Below are positions 1 through 6,441 of a stretch of DNA of 7,824 nt, piece by piece. Under the pieces are notes generated by a model, which had not been told where the DNA came from, searched no databases, and saw only the letters and a list, made by a program, of their open reading frames with translations. The first letter of the stretch is position 1. The number at the start of each line of letters is the position of its first letter. Position numbers and translations under genes: made by a program. Origin of the DNA: Pseudomonas sp. (lineage in GTDB: Bacteria > Pseudomonadota > Gammaproteobacteria > Pseudomonadales > Pseudomonadaceae); the NCBI GenBank assembly GCA_003488145.1, contig DNMQ01000034.1, forward strand, positions 1-7,824. The letters run 5' to 3'.

Positions 1-66
1 CTCGCCAAGCCGGTCAAGCCTGCGGCGTTGCGCGCCCTGATGAGCCGGCACCTGACGCTTCAGTAG
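1..66 (+). CDS. C-terminal end of a receiver (REC) domain protein, partial
   Basis: Only the last 21 codons and the TAG stop (64-66) are in the window; the gene starts upstream. The visible peptide reads L-A-K-P-V-K-P-A-A-L-R-A-L-M. The K-P-(V/I)-x-P-x-x-L motif is the signature of the end of a response-regulator receiver domain, where the conserved lysine closes the phosphorylation site before the last helix. Only a few residues follow that helix and no DNA-binding or output domain comes after it. This suggests either a single-domain regulator or, more likely, a hybrid histidine kinase with a C-terminal receiver. The kind of kinase cannot be told from this fragment. Confidence 0.72.
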   Translation, partial: LAKPVKPAALRALMSRHLTLQ

Positions 67-74
67 ACAGGCGA

Positions 75-108
75 CCTCGGCCAGCGGGTGAAACAATCGC
101 GGCCGAGG
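75..108. repeat. Inverted repeat, possible weak terminator after the receiver-domain gene
   Basis: CCTCGGCC (75-82) and GGCCGAGG (101-108) are perfect 8-base inverted copies separated by an 18-base loop. They start 8 bases after the TAG stop of the upstream gene. No run of T follows, so if it ends transcription it is not a textbook intrinsic terminator. The long loop lowers confidence. Confidence 0.35.
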
Positions 109-113
109 CCGGT

Positions 114-119
114 TACACT
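114..119 (+). promoter_or_regulatory. Possible -10 element for the MgtC/DUF4010 gene
   Basis: TACACT (114-119), preceded by GGT, matches the sigma-70 -10 consensus at four of six positions and lies 35 bases before the chosen ATG. No good -35 hexamer stands 16-18 bases upstream (the 17-base position reads AAACAA). The call is weak; the gene may instead be read from upstream. Confidence 0.25.
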
Positions 120-144
120 GCTGGCAATTTGCACACTTGGCGGC

Positions 145-148
145 AAGG
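145..148 (+). promoter_or_regulatory. Ribosome binding site that fixes the MgtC/DUF4010 start
   Basis: AAGG lies 6 bases before the ATG at 155. It supports that ATG over the in-frame TTG at 137, which has no comparable site in front of it. Confidence 0.5.
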
Positions 149-154
149 TGGCCG

Positions 155-1402
155 ATGACGCTCGAGCTTTTTCTCAACCTCGCCACGGCGCTTGCCGTCG
201 GGCTACTGATCGGCACCGAACGTAGCTGGAGCGGCAGAGACGGCCCCGGCCAGGAGCTGGTCGCCGGGGTCCGTACCTTCGGCCTGTCGGGCCTGTTCGG
301 CGGGCTCGCGGCGGTTAGCGTCAGCCATCTCGGCGGCTCCGCCTGGGTGGCCATGTTCGCCATGCTCGCGCTGCTGGTCATTGCCGGCTATCTGATCGAT
401 GCGCGACGCAGCGGCGACCATGGCATGACCACCGAGGTCGCCATGCTGCTGACCTTTGTTCTCGGCAGCCTGGCGGTCGCGGAGAGCCGGCAGCTCGCCG
501 CCGCATGCGCCATCGTCGTGGCGCTGCTGCTGAGCCTGAAAGCCCCGTTGCATCAGGCGCTGAAGCGGCTCAGCGAGGCGGAACTGGGCGGCGCGCTGAA
601 GATGCTGTTCATCTCCGTGGTGCTGCTGCCCACGCTGCCGAACCAAGGCTATGGCCCCTGGCAGGCACTCAATCCCTACACGACCTGGATGATGGTGGTA
701 CTGATCGCCGGAATCGGTTTCGCCGCATACGTGGCGATCCGTATTCTCGGCCCCCGTCACGGCCTCTTCGTCACGGCACTGCTTGGCGGCATCGTCTCCT
801 CCACTGCGATGACTATCACGCTGGCGCGGCTGAACGCGCCGAAGCTGCGTGCCGCGCTCGCAGCCGGCCTGCTGGCGACGTCGGCGCTCATGTTTCCTCG
901 CGTTCTACTGGAGGTGGGGCTGGTCAATCCGGCGCTGCTTCCCGGCCTGATCCTGCCTCTGGCGTGCGCCGGCGCCATCTATACAGCAGGTGCAATCTTC
1001 TATTACCTGCTGGCAGCCAAAACGCCCACAGACACTGCCGAGCCCCTGCTGAAGAACCCGTTCGAGCTGGGACCGGCGCTACGCTTCGCCGCCTTGCTGG
1101 TATTGATCCTGCTACTGGTCGAGGGTGCACGGCGCTGGCTGGGCGATGCCGGCATCTACATGGTGTCGCTGGTCGCAGGTCTGACCGATGTGGATGCGAT
1201 CACCCTCTCGCTGGCCAACAATGCCCGCGACGGGCTCAGCCATGAGGTCGCGTCGCGCGGCATCGTATTCGCCGCGCTGAGCAACAGCCTGGTCAAGGCC
1301 ATGCTGATCGCCTTCATCGGTGGCCGTGAACTGGCCATTCGCACCCTGCCGATCATGTTCGCCGGGCTGCTGGCGGCGCTCGCCGTGCTGCTGTTGCGTT
1401 AG
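155..1402 (+). CDS. MgtC/SapB-like inner-membrane protein with C-terminal DUF4010 domain
   Basis: This 415-residue protein is almost wholly hydrophobic, with roughly eleven likely membrane segments, so it sits in the inner membrane. The N-terminal part (about 1-135) carries MgtC-type signatures: G-L-L-I-G-T-E-R at 16-23 and A-G-V-R-T-F-G-L at 37-44, where MgtC proteins have GLLIGxER and GxRTF. The second half matches the DUF4010 pattern: a G-P-R-H-G loop, a G-G-I-V-S-S-T-A-M-T segment and A-G-L-T-D-V-D-A near 341-348. MgtC itself is tied to survival in low magnesium and inside macrophages and to control of the F-type ATPase. For the longer MgtC-DUF4010 proteins the substrate or partner is unknown, so transport is only a guess. 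The ATG at 155 is preferred to the TTG at 137 because AAGG stands 6 bases before it and translation starts right at the first membrane segment. The gene ends 9 bases from the converging rmuC stop, with no visible terminator between them. Confidence 0.82.
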   Translation: MTLELFLNLATALAVGLLIGTERSWSGRDGPGQELVAGVRTFGLSGLFGGLAAVSVSHLGGSAWVAMFAMLALLVIAGYLIDARRSGDHGMTTEVAMLLTFVLGSLAVAESRQLAAACAIVVALLLSLKAPLHQALKRLSEAELGGALKMLFISVVLLPTLPNQGYGPWQALNPYTTWMMVVLIAGIGFAAYVAIRILGPRHGLFVTALLGGIVSSTAMTITLARLNAPKLRAALAAGLLATSALMFPRVLLEVGLVNPALLPGLILPLACAGAIYTAGAIFYYLLAAKTPTDTAEPLLKNPFELGPALRFAALLVLILLLVEGARRWLGDAGIYMVSLVAGLTDVDAITLSLANNARDGLSHEVASRGIVFAALSNSLVKAMLIAFIGGRELAIRTLPIMFAGLLAALAVLLLR

Positions 1403-1411
1403 CGCCGCGAT

Positions 1412-2884
1412 CTAGTCGCCCGCCTCGCTGAGTTCCTCGGCACCGGCACGCTCCAGCCAGTCACCCGGCAAGCGCTTGCTGGCCCGTGCACCGAGCGACT
1501 TCAATTGCTCGGCTCGGCCAACAAGGTTGCCGCGACCATCGCTAAGCTTGTTGCGCGCCGCTAGGTAAGCACGGTCCACCTGCTGCAAACGGCTGCCGAT
1601 CTCATCGAGATCCTGGATGAAGGCGACGAACTTGTCGTAAAGCCCGCCGGCCTTCTCGGCGATCTCACGGGCGTTCTGGCTTTGCCGTTCCTGCCGCCAG
1701 AGGCTGTCGATGACCCGCAGGGTGGCGAGCAAGGTCGTCGGACTGACGATCACGATGTGCCGCCCATAGGCTTCCTGGAACAGATCGGGATCTGCCTGCA
1801 GCGCGGCCGCGAAAGCCGCCTCGATCGGCACGAACAGCAGCACGAAGTCGAGGCTCTGCAAGCCATCGAGGCGCTGGTAGTCCTTCAGCGAGAGCCCCTT
1901 GAGGTGGCTGCGCAGCGATTGCACATGCTGCTTGAGCGCCAGCGCCCGGCTGCCTTCATCCTCGGCGCAGGCCAGCGCCTGATAGGCGGTCAGACTGACT
2001 TTGGCATCAACCACGACCTGCTTGTCCCCGGGCAGCTGGATCAGCACATCCGGCTGAAAACGCTCCCCGTCCGGGCTCTTCAGGCTGACCTGCGTATGGT
2101 ACTCGCGGCCCTTCTCCAACCCGGCGTGCTCCAGCACCTTTTCCAGAACCAGCTCGCCCCAGTTGCCCTGCGTCTTCTGCCCTTGCAGCGCACGGGTCAG
2201 GTTGGTCGCTTCATCACCGAGGCGTTGGTTCAGCTGCTGCAGGCGCTCCAGCTCGCGAGCCAGGGAGAAGCGCTCGCGCGCTTCGTTCTGGTAGCTCTCC
2301 TCGACTCGCTTCTCGAACGACTGGATGCGTTCCTTCAGCGGTTCGAGCAGCTGCCCCAGGCGCTCATGGCTGGACTCGCTGAAACGCTGCTCACGCTCGT
2401 CGAAGATCTTGCCGGCCAGCTCGGCGAACTGTGCCCGCAGATCGTCACGCGCTGCCTGCAGGTCTGCCAGCCTTTGCTGATGGGCGTTGTGCTGTTCGCG
2501 CAGTTCGGCTTCGAGTGCGGCATGGGTCGCGCTCAACCGGCGCAGTTCACCTTGCTGGGCGTCGCGCTCGGCTTGCAGGTCGGCAATGGTTTCATCATGG
2601 CCGTCACGCTGCGCGCGCAACAGTTCGGCCTCGCGGCGCAGCGCAGCCAGCTCGGCCTGCTGCGCTGATTTGATGCCACTCAACTCGGCCAGTTCGATCC
2701 GACAGCTCTCCAGCTGCGCCGTCAGCCCCTCCTGCGCCAAGGTGGCCTGTCGGAGCCGCTCATCGAGCAACGCCTGTTCGGACTCGCTGGCGGACAGGCG
2801 GCGCTGCAGATAAAGGCTCAGCCCAGCCAGGGCAGCCAGGCCGAGCGCCAGACCGACCAATAGATGAAGAGGATCAAAGGACAT
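1412..2884 (-). CDS. rmuC: DNA recombination protein RmuC
   Basis: The protein has 490 residues, close to the 475 of E. coli RmuC. Order of parts: an N-terminal membrane anchor (about 7-27), a long Q/E/R/L-rich coiled coil (about 30-225), then the conserved RmuC domain. Family hallmarks are Q-G-N-W-G-E-L-V-L-E at 239-248, the nuclease-like core P-D-V-L-I-Q-L-P to V-V-V-D-A-K at 278-295, and L-L-F-V-P-I-E-A-A-F at 349-358. The D...DAK arrangement fits the PD-(D/E)xK nuclease fold predicted for the family. In E. coli, rmuC loss raises inversion between short inverted repeats, so it is thought to limit recombination at such structures; the biochemical activity is not settled. The start is the ATG at 2884 with GGAG 6 bases ahead. 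A TTG at 2899 would add five residues but has no better signal. A plausible promoter sits just upstream, so transcription need not depend on the Sel1 gene behind it. Confidence 0.95.
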   Translation of the reverse strand: MSFDPLHLLVGLALGLAALAGLSLYLQRRLSASESEQALLDERLRQATLAQEGLTAQLESCRIELAELSGIKSAQQAELAALRREAELLRAQRDGHDETIADLQAERDAQQGELRRLSATHAALEAELREQHNAHQQRLADLQAARDDLRAQFAELAGKIFDEREQRFSESSHERLGQLLEPLKERIQSFEKRVEESYQNEARERFSLARELERLQQLNQRLGDEATNLTRALQGQKTQGNWGELVLEKVLEHAGLEKGREYHTQVSLKSPDGERFQPDVLIQLPGDKQVVVDAKVSLTAYQALACAEDEGSRALALKQHVQSLRSHLKGLSLKDYQRLDGLQSLDFVLLFVPIEAAFAAALQADPDLFQEAYGRHIVIVSPTTLLATLRVIDSLWRQERQSQNAREIAEKAGGLYDKFVAFIQDLDEIGSRLQQVDRAYLAARNKLSDGRGNLVGRAEQLKSLGARASKRLPGDWLERAGAEELSEAGD

Positions 2885-2890
2885 GAAGGG

Positions 2891-2894
2891 CTCC
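2891..2894 (-). promoter_or_regulatory. Ribosome binding site of rmuC
   Basis: Read on the minus strand this is GGAG, 6 bases before the ATG at 2884. It decides for that start over the in-frame TTG at 2899. Confidence 0.65.
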
Positions 2895-2910
2895 GGCAAA
2901 AGTGCCGGGC

Positions 2911-2939
2911 AGTATAGCGAGCCGCAGGTGGGTGGTCAG
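2911..2939 (-). promoter_or_regulatory. Candidate sigma-70 promoter of rmuC
   Basis: On the minus strand CTGACC (plus positions 2934-2939; four of six matches to TTGACA) is followed after exactly 17 bases by TATACT (2911-2916; five of six matches to TATAAT). Transcription would begin roughly 20 bases before the rmuC ATG, leaving a short leader that includes the GGAG site. Spacing and -10 quality are good. It lies in the 65-base gap after the Sel1 gene stop. Confidence 0.5.
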
Positions 2940-2949
2940 GCGGGTGCCG

Positions 2950-3372
2950 TCAGCCCTTGATCCGCTGAAGGAAGCTCGCAGCCTCCTGGGAACCCTGTGC
3001 GGCGGCTTGCTCGAGCCACAGGCGCGCCTTGGCAGGTTCGCTGTGGTCGGGCTGGCAATAAAGGCGTCCCAGCTCCAGCTGTGCCTGGCAGTCGCCTGCA
3101 CGGGCCGCCTGACGCAGCAGCTCGAAACCGATACGGCGGTCGCGCTGACCATCGCACTCGCAGCACAGCAGACGCCCCAGACGACTCTGCGCTTCCACCA
3201 CGCCCTCACGCGCCGGCTGCTTGAGCAGGCGCCCCGCAATCCGCTTGACACCCTGATTTCTGCCCAAGTGCTGGCTATCGAGCAACCACAGCGCCATGCG
3301 CAGCGGCAACCGTGCCGTAGGGGCGGTAGTGGCGAAGGAAGCGGAGGAGGCTGTACGCGTTCTCATGCACAT
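2950..3372 (-). CDS. Small Sel1-repeat protein
   Basis: The protein has 140 residues. Its C-terminal two thirds is built of Sel1-type (TPR-like) helical repeats: one at about 54-90 (A-R-E-G-x-x-E-A-Q-x-x-L-G-R-L to E-L-L-R-Q-A-A), a second at about 91-125 (A-G-D-C-Q-A-Q-L-E-L-G-R-L-Y to W-L-E-Q-A-A), and a partial third at the end (A-Q-G-S-Q-E-A). Sel1 repeats are protein-interaction scaffolds; no enzyme motif is seen and the partner is unknown. The first 25 residues are basic and S/T/A-rich and do not form a clear signal peptide, so a cytoplasmic site is likely. Cysteines cluster at 70, 71 and 73, with others at 2, 95 and 106. The start is uncertain: ATG 3372 or ATG 3366 (two residues shorter) both lack a clear Shine-Dalgarno site, and Met26 (M-A-L-W-L-L) is also possible. 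It reads towards rmuC and stops 65 bases before the rmuC ATG. Confidence 0.75.
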   Translation of the reverse strand: MCMRTRTASSASFATTAPTARLPLRMALWLLDSQHLGRNQGVKRIAGRLLKQPAREGVVEAQSRLGRLLCCECDGQRDRRIGFELLRQAARAGDCQAQLELGRLYCQPDHSEPAKARLWLEQAAAQGSQEAASFLQRIKG

Positions 3373-3399
3373 CTGGGGGCTGGATGAATAAGGTCGCGC

Positions 3400-3421
3400 A
3401 CTCTACTCCTTTTTTCCGAGA
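3400..3421 (-). promoter_or_regulatory. Possible -10 region and start area for the Sel1-repeat gene
   Basis: On the minus strand TAGAGT (plus 3400-3405) is followed by a GC-rich GCGCGACC stretch, an arrangement seen at many Pseudomonas promoters. The hexamer 16 bases upstream is TTTAAC, only three of six matches to the -35 consensus. A perfect TTGACA occurs further back on the same strand (about 3431-3436 read in reverse), but at the wrong distance (26 bases). Transcription from here would leave a leader of about 20 bases before ATG 3372. Confidence 0.3.
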
Positions 3422-3472
3422 GTTAAAGTCTTGTCAAAAGCGAAAAAATTAGATCCGGATCACACCAAAAAT

Positions 3473-3507
3473 TAATCCACAGAAGCTGTGGATAAGTCAG
3501 TGGACAA
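3473..3507. promoter_or_regulatory. Cluster of DnaA-box-like 9-mers
   Basis: TGTGGATAA at 3487-3495 is the exact reverse complement of the consensus DnaA box TTATCCACA. TAATCCACA at 3473-3481 is a forward copy with one mismatch. AGTGGACAA at 3499-3507 reads in reverse as TTGTCCACT, two mismatches. The first two boxes face each other and form a perfect 8-base inverted repeat, ATCCACAG (3475-3482), AAG, CTGTGGAT (3486-3493). DnaA binds such 9-mers at origins, at titration or reactivation sites and at regulated promoters. A dyad for an unrelated dimeric regulator would look the same, so the DnaA reading rests on the 9-mer match and the AT-rich setting. Confidence 0.5.
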
Positions 3508-3571
3508 ACAGAAGACAAATCTATGAATGCCACGTCTCATGGGGGCTGCGCTTAAACTGACGTTTTTTTCG

Positions 3572-3602
3572 CCAATGAAAAAAGTGCTTATTTTTCAATT
3601 GG
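3572..3602. repeat. A/T-rich inverted repeat with one bulge
   Basis: CCAATGAAAAA (3572-3582) pairs with TTTTTCAATTGG (3591-3602), leaving one unpaired A at 3597 and an 8-base loop (AGTGCTTA). That gives an 11-bp stem. It has no T-run after it on the plus strand and no gene end nearby, so a terminator role is unlikely. It could be an operator for a dimeric regulator in the divergent promoter region, or an easily melted element beside the DnaA-like boxes. Confidence 0.45.
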
Positions 3603-3843
3603 TTATTAACGATCTATGAGCTCGGGCGATTTGCGACAGTTTGTCATAAGCCCTTGACAGGCGTGCTGCGCAAATGTGCACAAGGTTCAGCGCATCAGGC
3701 GCGAAGCGGCTCGCCACAAGGGTTGCAGCGGCACAAGAGCGAACTTTCAGACAAAGCTGTTGTCGCCCTGCGCACCTTGCCGGAGCACGGTAGCTACGCT
3801 TGTTCTGCGGCTATGCTGTACGCCTCGCATTCTGGAACTGGAA

Positions 3844-6417
3844 ATGACGAAACCGTCGAGAATACTGCGCTGGCTGCTGGCTGGCCTGCTGCTATTGCTG
3901 CTGCTTGCCGGCGGTTTCGCCTGGTATCAATGGACAGCGTTCAAGCGCGAACAAGGCATCGTCGAACTCGACTGGCAGGGGCTGCGTGTCTCTTTCAGAA
4001 GCATATCGATCCGCCAGCTTGACTATGCACAGCTGACCGAGAACGGCCTCAACCTGACCGTCCGGGCTGAAAATATCGCGCTGCAAGTTCCCAGCCTTTT
4101 TCAGCCATTTCCACCACAATCGCTTCAAATAGATCGTCTCAGCACCACCCTACTCTCGCTACCGCATGCCGGGAACGAGAGCTCGCCTCCGCGCGACGCC
4201 GAGCAATATGCACGCTGGGGGGCGTGGCTGCCGCAGCGATTGACCATAGCTGATTTGAGGATGGACCTTCCCTGCGCGAAGGGTCGGTGCGACGAACGGG
4301 GTAGCCTGTGGCTGGAACACGGCGGCGAAACACTGCTGCCTGTCGATGCCCGGCTGGACCTGCGCCGCAACGAACACCGTGTTTCGCTGATCGTCAGTGC
4401 ACAGGGACCAGACCCCATGCGCAGCCTGATCGAAGCCAGACTGCTGATCGACGAGCAGTCGCGCCTGGAAGGCCGTAACCAGCTCAACCTCCTCGGCAAC
4501 ACCCTGCGATCCGATGGCACCCTTGCCATGGGCAGCTTGCCGGAAGCGCCCTGGCTGTTGAGCTGGCTAAGCGAATGGACCGGCTACGAACCCACGCCGC
4601 TGCCAGACATGCCAGCTGACATTCGGCTTGGCGCAGGTTGGGCGCTTAGCGTGCCTCGCTCGACAGACGGCACGCTCGAATGGCGCCGTGCCGGCGGGGA
4701 TCTGCGTCTCTCCGGCCACCTGCCGGCGCCATGGCCAATCATCGGGGTTGGCGAGCTGCAAGGCGATATCGACCTCACGGCTAATGGACAGGATGGCCTG
4801 TGGCTGCCTACCGAGCTGAAAGCCCATGTCCAGCTACGCCCCGAACCGGCGCTCGTCGCCGACCTTCCCGAGAATCTGCGACCTGAGCGGCTGGACATCC
4901 AGATCGAGCCCTTGGATGCCGAAACCGATCAAGACGAACTGCCGCTACAGGTCAAGCTGGACGCCCAAGGCGCCACACCGGCGAACCTGCAGGCACGGGT
5001 GCGACTGAGTACCGCACCGCCATATGTACTGCAGATCGAGCAGGCGCAACTGCAACTGCGCAGTAGCAAGCTGAAGCTGGATGCGCTTTCGCTAGGAGGT
5101 CTGGAGGCCACGCTGGACTTCTCCGGTCGTGCGAACCTCGAGCAGATCGATGTACAGCTGCATAAAAGCTCACAGGTCACCCTCACCGACCTGACCAGCG
5201 GAGAACTCACTGCCCGCCAACTGCAGGCCCTGCTCTCCCAACCGCTCAGCCTGCATCTCGACCGCCGCAACTCAGAGCCGCCTAGCTGGCGCGTACAGGG
5301 GCCGCTGGACCTGCGCGTCAGCCGACTGGATCACCCGCGACTGATCTCCCAGGGCTGGCACTGGAGCGGGCAGCTGGAAGCTGATGCCACAAAACTGGCA
5401 GCGACCGGCCCATTGAGCAACGATGTCGGGCTGACACTGGCAGCAAACCTGAACAAGCGCTGGAACGGCCCACTACAGGCAAGCGGCAAGCTGCAGGAGA
5501 TCTTTCTCCGCGCCGGCAACCCGCTTGCCCGCAGCTTCACAGCCTGGCCGGAGATGCTCGAACTGAACAGCGGTCGCCTGCTGGCTGATGGCACGCTTTC
5601 TGTGCCAACTGGCAGCACACCGCCATCCGCCAGGCTCACGCTGGAGGCCCGGGGATTGGCCGGCATCATCGACCGCGCCGAGATATCCGGGCTCGACGCA
5701 AGAATCGCTGCAAGCCTCGAGCGCAACCGCCTGGAGCTGGATATAACCGAGCTGCGCCTCGCTCAGCTCAATCCCGGATTCACGTTTGGCCCGCTGCTGC
5801 TGCGCGGAAACTACCGCACCGATCTCGATCATCCAGTGCAAGGCCAGCTGCGCTGGGCAACCGCGGAAACCCAAATCTTCGGCGGGAGGTTCTGGCTCGC
5901 CCCCGCCACGCTCGACCTGGCTGCACCGCAGCAACAATTAAGCGCCAAGCTGCAAGGACTGCAACTGAGCGACATGCTCGCCGCCTACCCTACCGAAGGG
6001 CTCGATGGCAGCGGCCTGATTGATGGCAGCTTCGACATTCGCCGCAGCGCACTCGGGTTCAGCGTCGACCAGGGCGAGCTGGCCGCGCGCGCACCCGGCG
6101 GTGTACTGCGCTTTCGTTCGCCGAAGATAGAAGCCCTTGGTCAGTCGAACCCGGCCATGAAGATCGTCACCGAAGCCCTGCACGATTTTCATTATGATCG
6201 GCTGAGCAGTGACGTCCGCTATGATGAGAGCGGCAAACTGAACCTCGCGCTGCGCCTGAACGGCCGCAACCCAGCCCTGGAAGGAGGCCGCCCGATCAAT
6301 TTTTCGATCAATCTGGAAGAGGACATTCCGGCGCTGCTGACCAGCTTGCAACTGAGCGACCGGGTAAGCGAAACAATTCAACGACGGGTGCAGGAACATC
6401 TTCAACGCCTTCAATGA
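3844..6417 (+). CDS. ydbH: YdbH-family AsmA-like intermembrane phospholipid transport protein
   Basis: The 857-residue protein is similar in length to E. coli YdbH (879). It starts with a basic stub (M-T-K-P-S-R) and one membrane segment at about 8-28, which anchors it in the inner membrane with the rest in the periplasm. The body consists of alternating polar and hydrophobic beta strands (repeated L-x-L-x-L patterns), as expected of the AsmA-like group whose members form a long grooved beta structure. The C-terminal part (about 784-857) has the Y-D-x-L-x-S-D-V-x-Y start typical of AsmA-like ends, then a short basic helix. In E. coli, YdbH with TamB and YhdP moves phospholipid towards the outer membrane, and its C-terminus meets YnbE. 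The only two cysteines, C144 and C149 (C-A-K-G-R-C), probably form a disulfide. The ATG at 3844 is chosen because the anchor begins there. An in-frame GTG at 3676 would add 56 residues holding five cysteines and no family resemblance. The ribosome site is weak (GGAACTGGAA). ynbE follows 37 bases later. Confidence 0.9.
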   Translation: MTKPSRILRWLLAGLLLLLLLAGGFAWYQWTAFKREQGIVELDWQGLRVSFRSISIRQLDYAQLTENGLNLTVRAENIALQVPSLFQPFPPQSLQIDRLSTTLLSLPHAGNESSPPRDAEQYARWGAWLPQRLTIADLRMDLPCAKGRCDERGSLWLEHGGETLLPVDARLDLRRNEHRVSLIVSAQGPDPMRSLIEARLLIDEQSRLEGRNQLNLLGNTLRSDGTLAMGSLPEAPWLLSWLSEWTGYEPTPLPDMPADIRLGAGWALSVPRSTDGTLEWRRAGGDLRLSGHLPAPWPIIGVGELQGDIDLTANGQDGLWLPTELKAHVQLRPEPALVADLPENLRPERLDIQIEPLDAETDQDELPLQVKLDAQGATPANLQARVRLSTAPPYVLQIEQAQLQLRSSKLKLDALSLGGLEATLDFSGRANLEQIDVQLHKSSQVTLTDLTSGELTARQLQALLSQPLSLHLDRRNSEPPSWRVQGPLDLRVSRLDHPRLISQGWHWSGQLEADATKLAATGPLSNDVGLTLAANLNKRWNGPLQASGKLQEIFLRAGNPLARSFTAWPEMLELNSGRLLADGTLSVPTGSTPPSARLTLEARGLAGIIDRAEISGLDARIAASLERNRLELDITELRLAQLNPGFTFGPLLLRGNYRTDLDHPVQGQLRWATAETQIFGGRFWLAPATLDLAAPQQQLSAKLQGLQLSDMLAAYPTEGLDGSGLIDGSFDIRRSALGFSVDQGELAARAPGGVLRFRSPKIEALGQSNPAMKIVTEALHDFHYDRLSSDVRYDESGKLNLALRLNGRNPALEGGRPINFSINLEEDIPALLTSLQLSDRVSETIQRRVQEHLQRLQ

Positions 6418-6441
6418 GGCTCTGCAGCCGCTAGCCGACAC

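Larger units (their letters stand above)
3373..3843. other. AT-rich divergent intergenic region between the Sel1 gene and ydbH
   Basis: These 471 bases hold no convincing gene. Positions about 3400-3620 are strongly AT-rich against a GC-rich background: 33 of 50 bases at 3431-3480 and 36 of 50 at 3561-3610 are A or T. The region contains a 10-base perfect palindrome GATCCGGATC (3452-3461), DnaA-box-like sites (3473-3507), a bulged A/T hairpin (3572-3602) and TTGACA (3654-3659). No acceptable -10 follows TTGACA at normal spacing. The only plus-strand promoter-like pair I could make further upstream, TTTTCA (3592-3597), 17 bases, TATGAG (3615-3620), is weak. From about 3625 to 3843 composition returns to GC-rich and the ydbH frame stays open from 3658, so the stretch could be a long 5' leader. 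Both flanking genes point away from the region, so their promoters should lie here. Confidence 0.7.

Noticed and set aside
203..1245. Open frames on both strands (203-760 minus, 505-1245 plus) inside the MgtC/DUF4010 gene
   Set aside because: The translations are rich in R, H, G and Q with no family signal, typical shadows of a GC-rich gene; the membrane protein in the other frame is clear.
1682..2668. Long plus-strand open frame (328 codons) opposite rmuC
   Set aside because: It is the mirror of the Q/E/L/R-rich coiled coil of rmuC; high GC and biased codons keep the opposite strand open. Composition is L/Q-rich without domains, and rmuC is certain.
2902..3387. Plus-strand open frame opposite the Sel1-repeat gene
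   Set aside because: It runs across the rmuC promoter gap and opposite the Sel1 repeats and shows no recognisable motif; the minus-strand repeat pattern explains the sequence.
3532..3569. Terminator-like ACGTC...GACGT followed by a T run, hinting at a small plus-strand RNA ending near 3569
   Set aside because: The stem is only 5 bp with a 22-base loop, and the TTGTCA at 3431-3436 that could start such an RNA has no acceptable -10 at the right distance.
3654..3682. TTGACA as the -35 of a ydbH promoter
   Set aside because: At 16-18 bases downstream the hexamers are GTGCAC, TGCACA and GCACAA, none resembling a -10 element.
3676..3843. N-terminal extension of YdbH from GTG 3676
   Set aside because: The 56 extra residues are basic and cysteine-rich, would push the membrane anchor inward, and have no clear ribosome site; the ATG at 3844 directly precedes the anchor.
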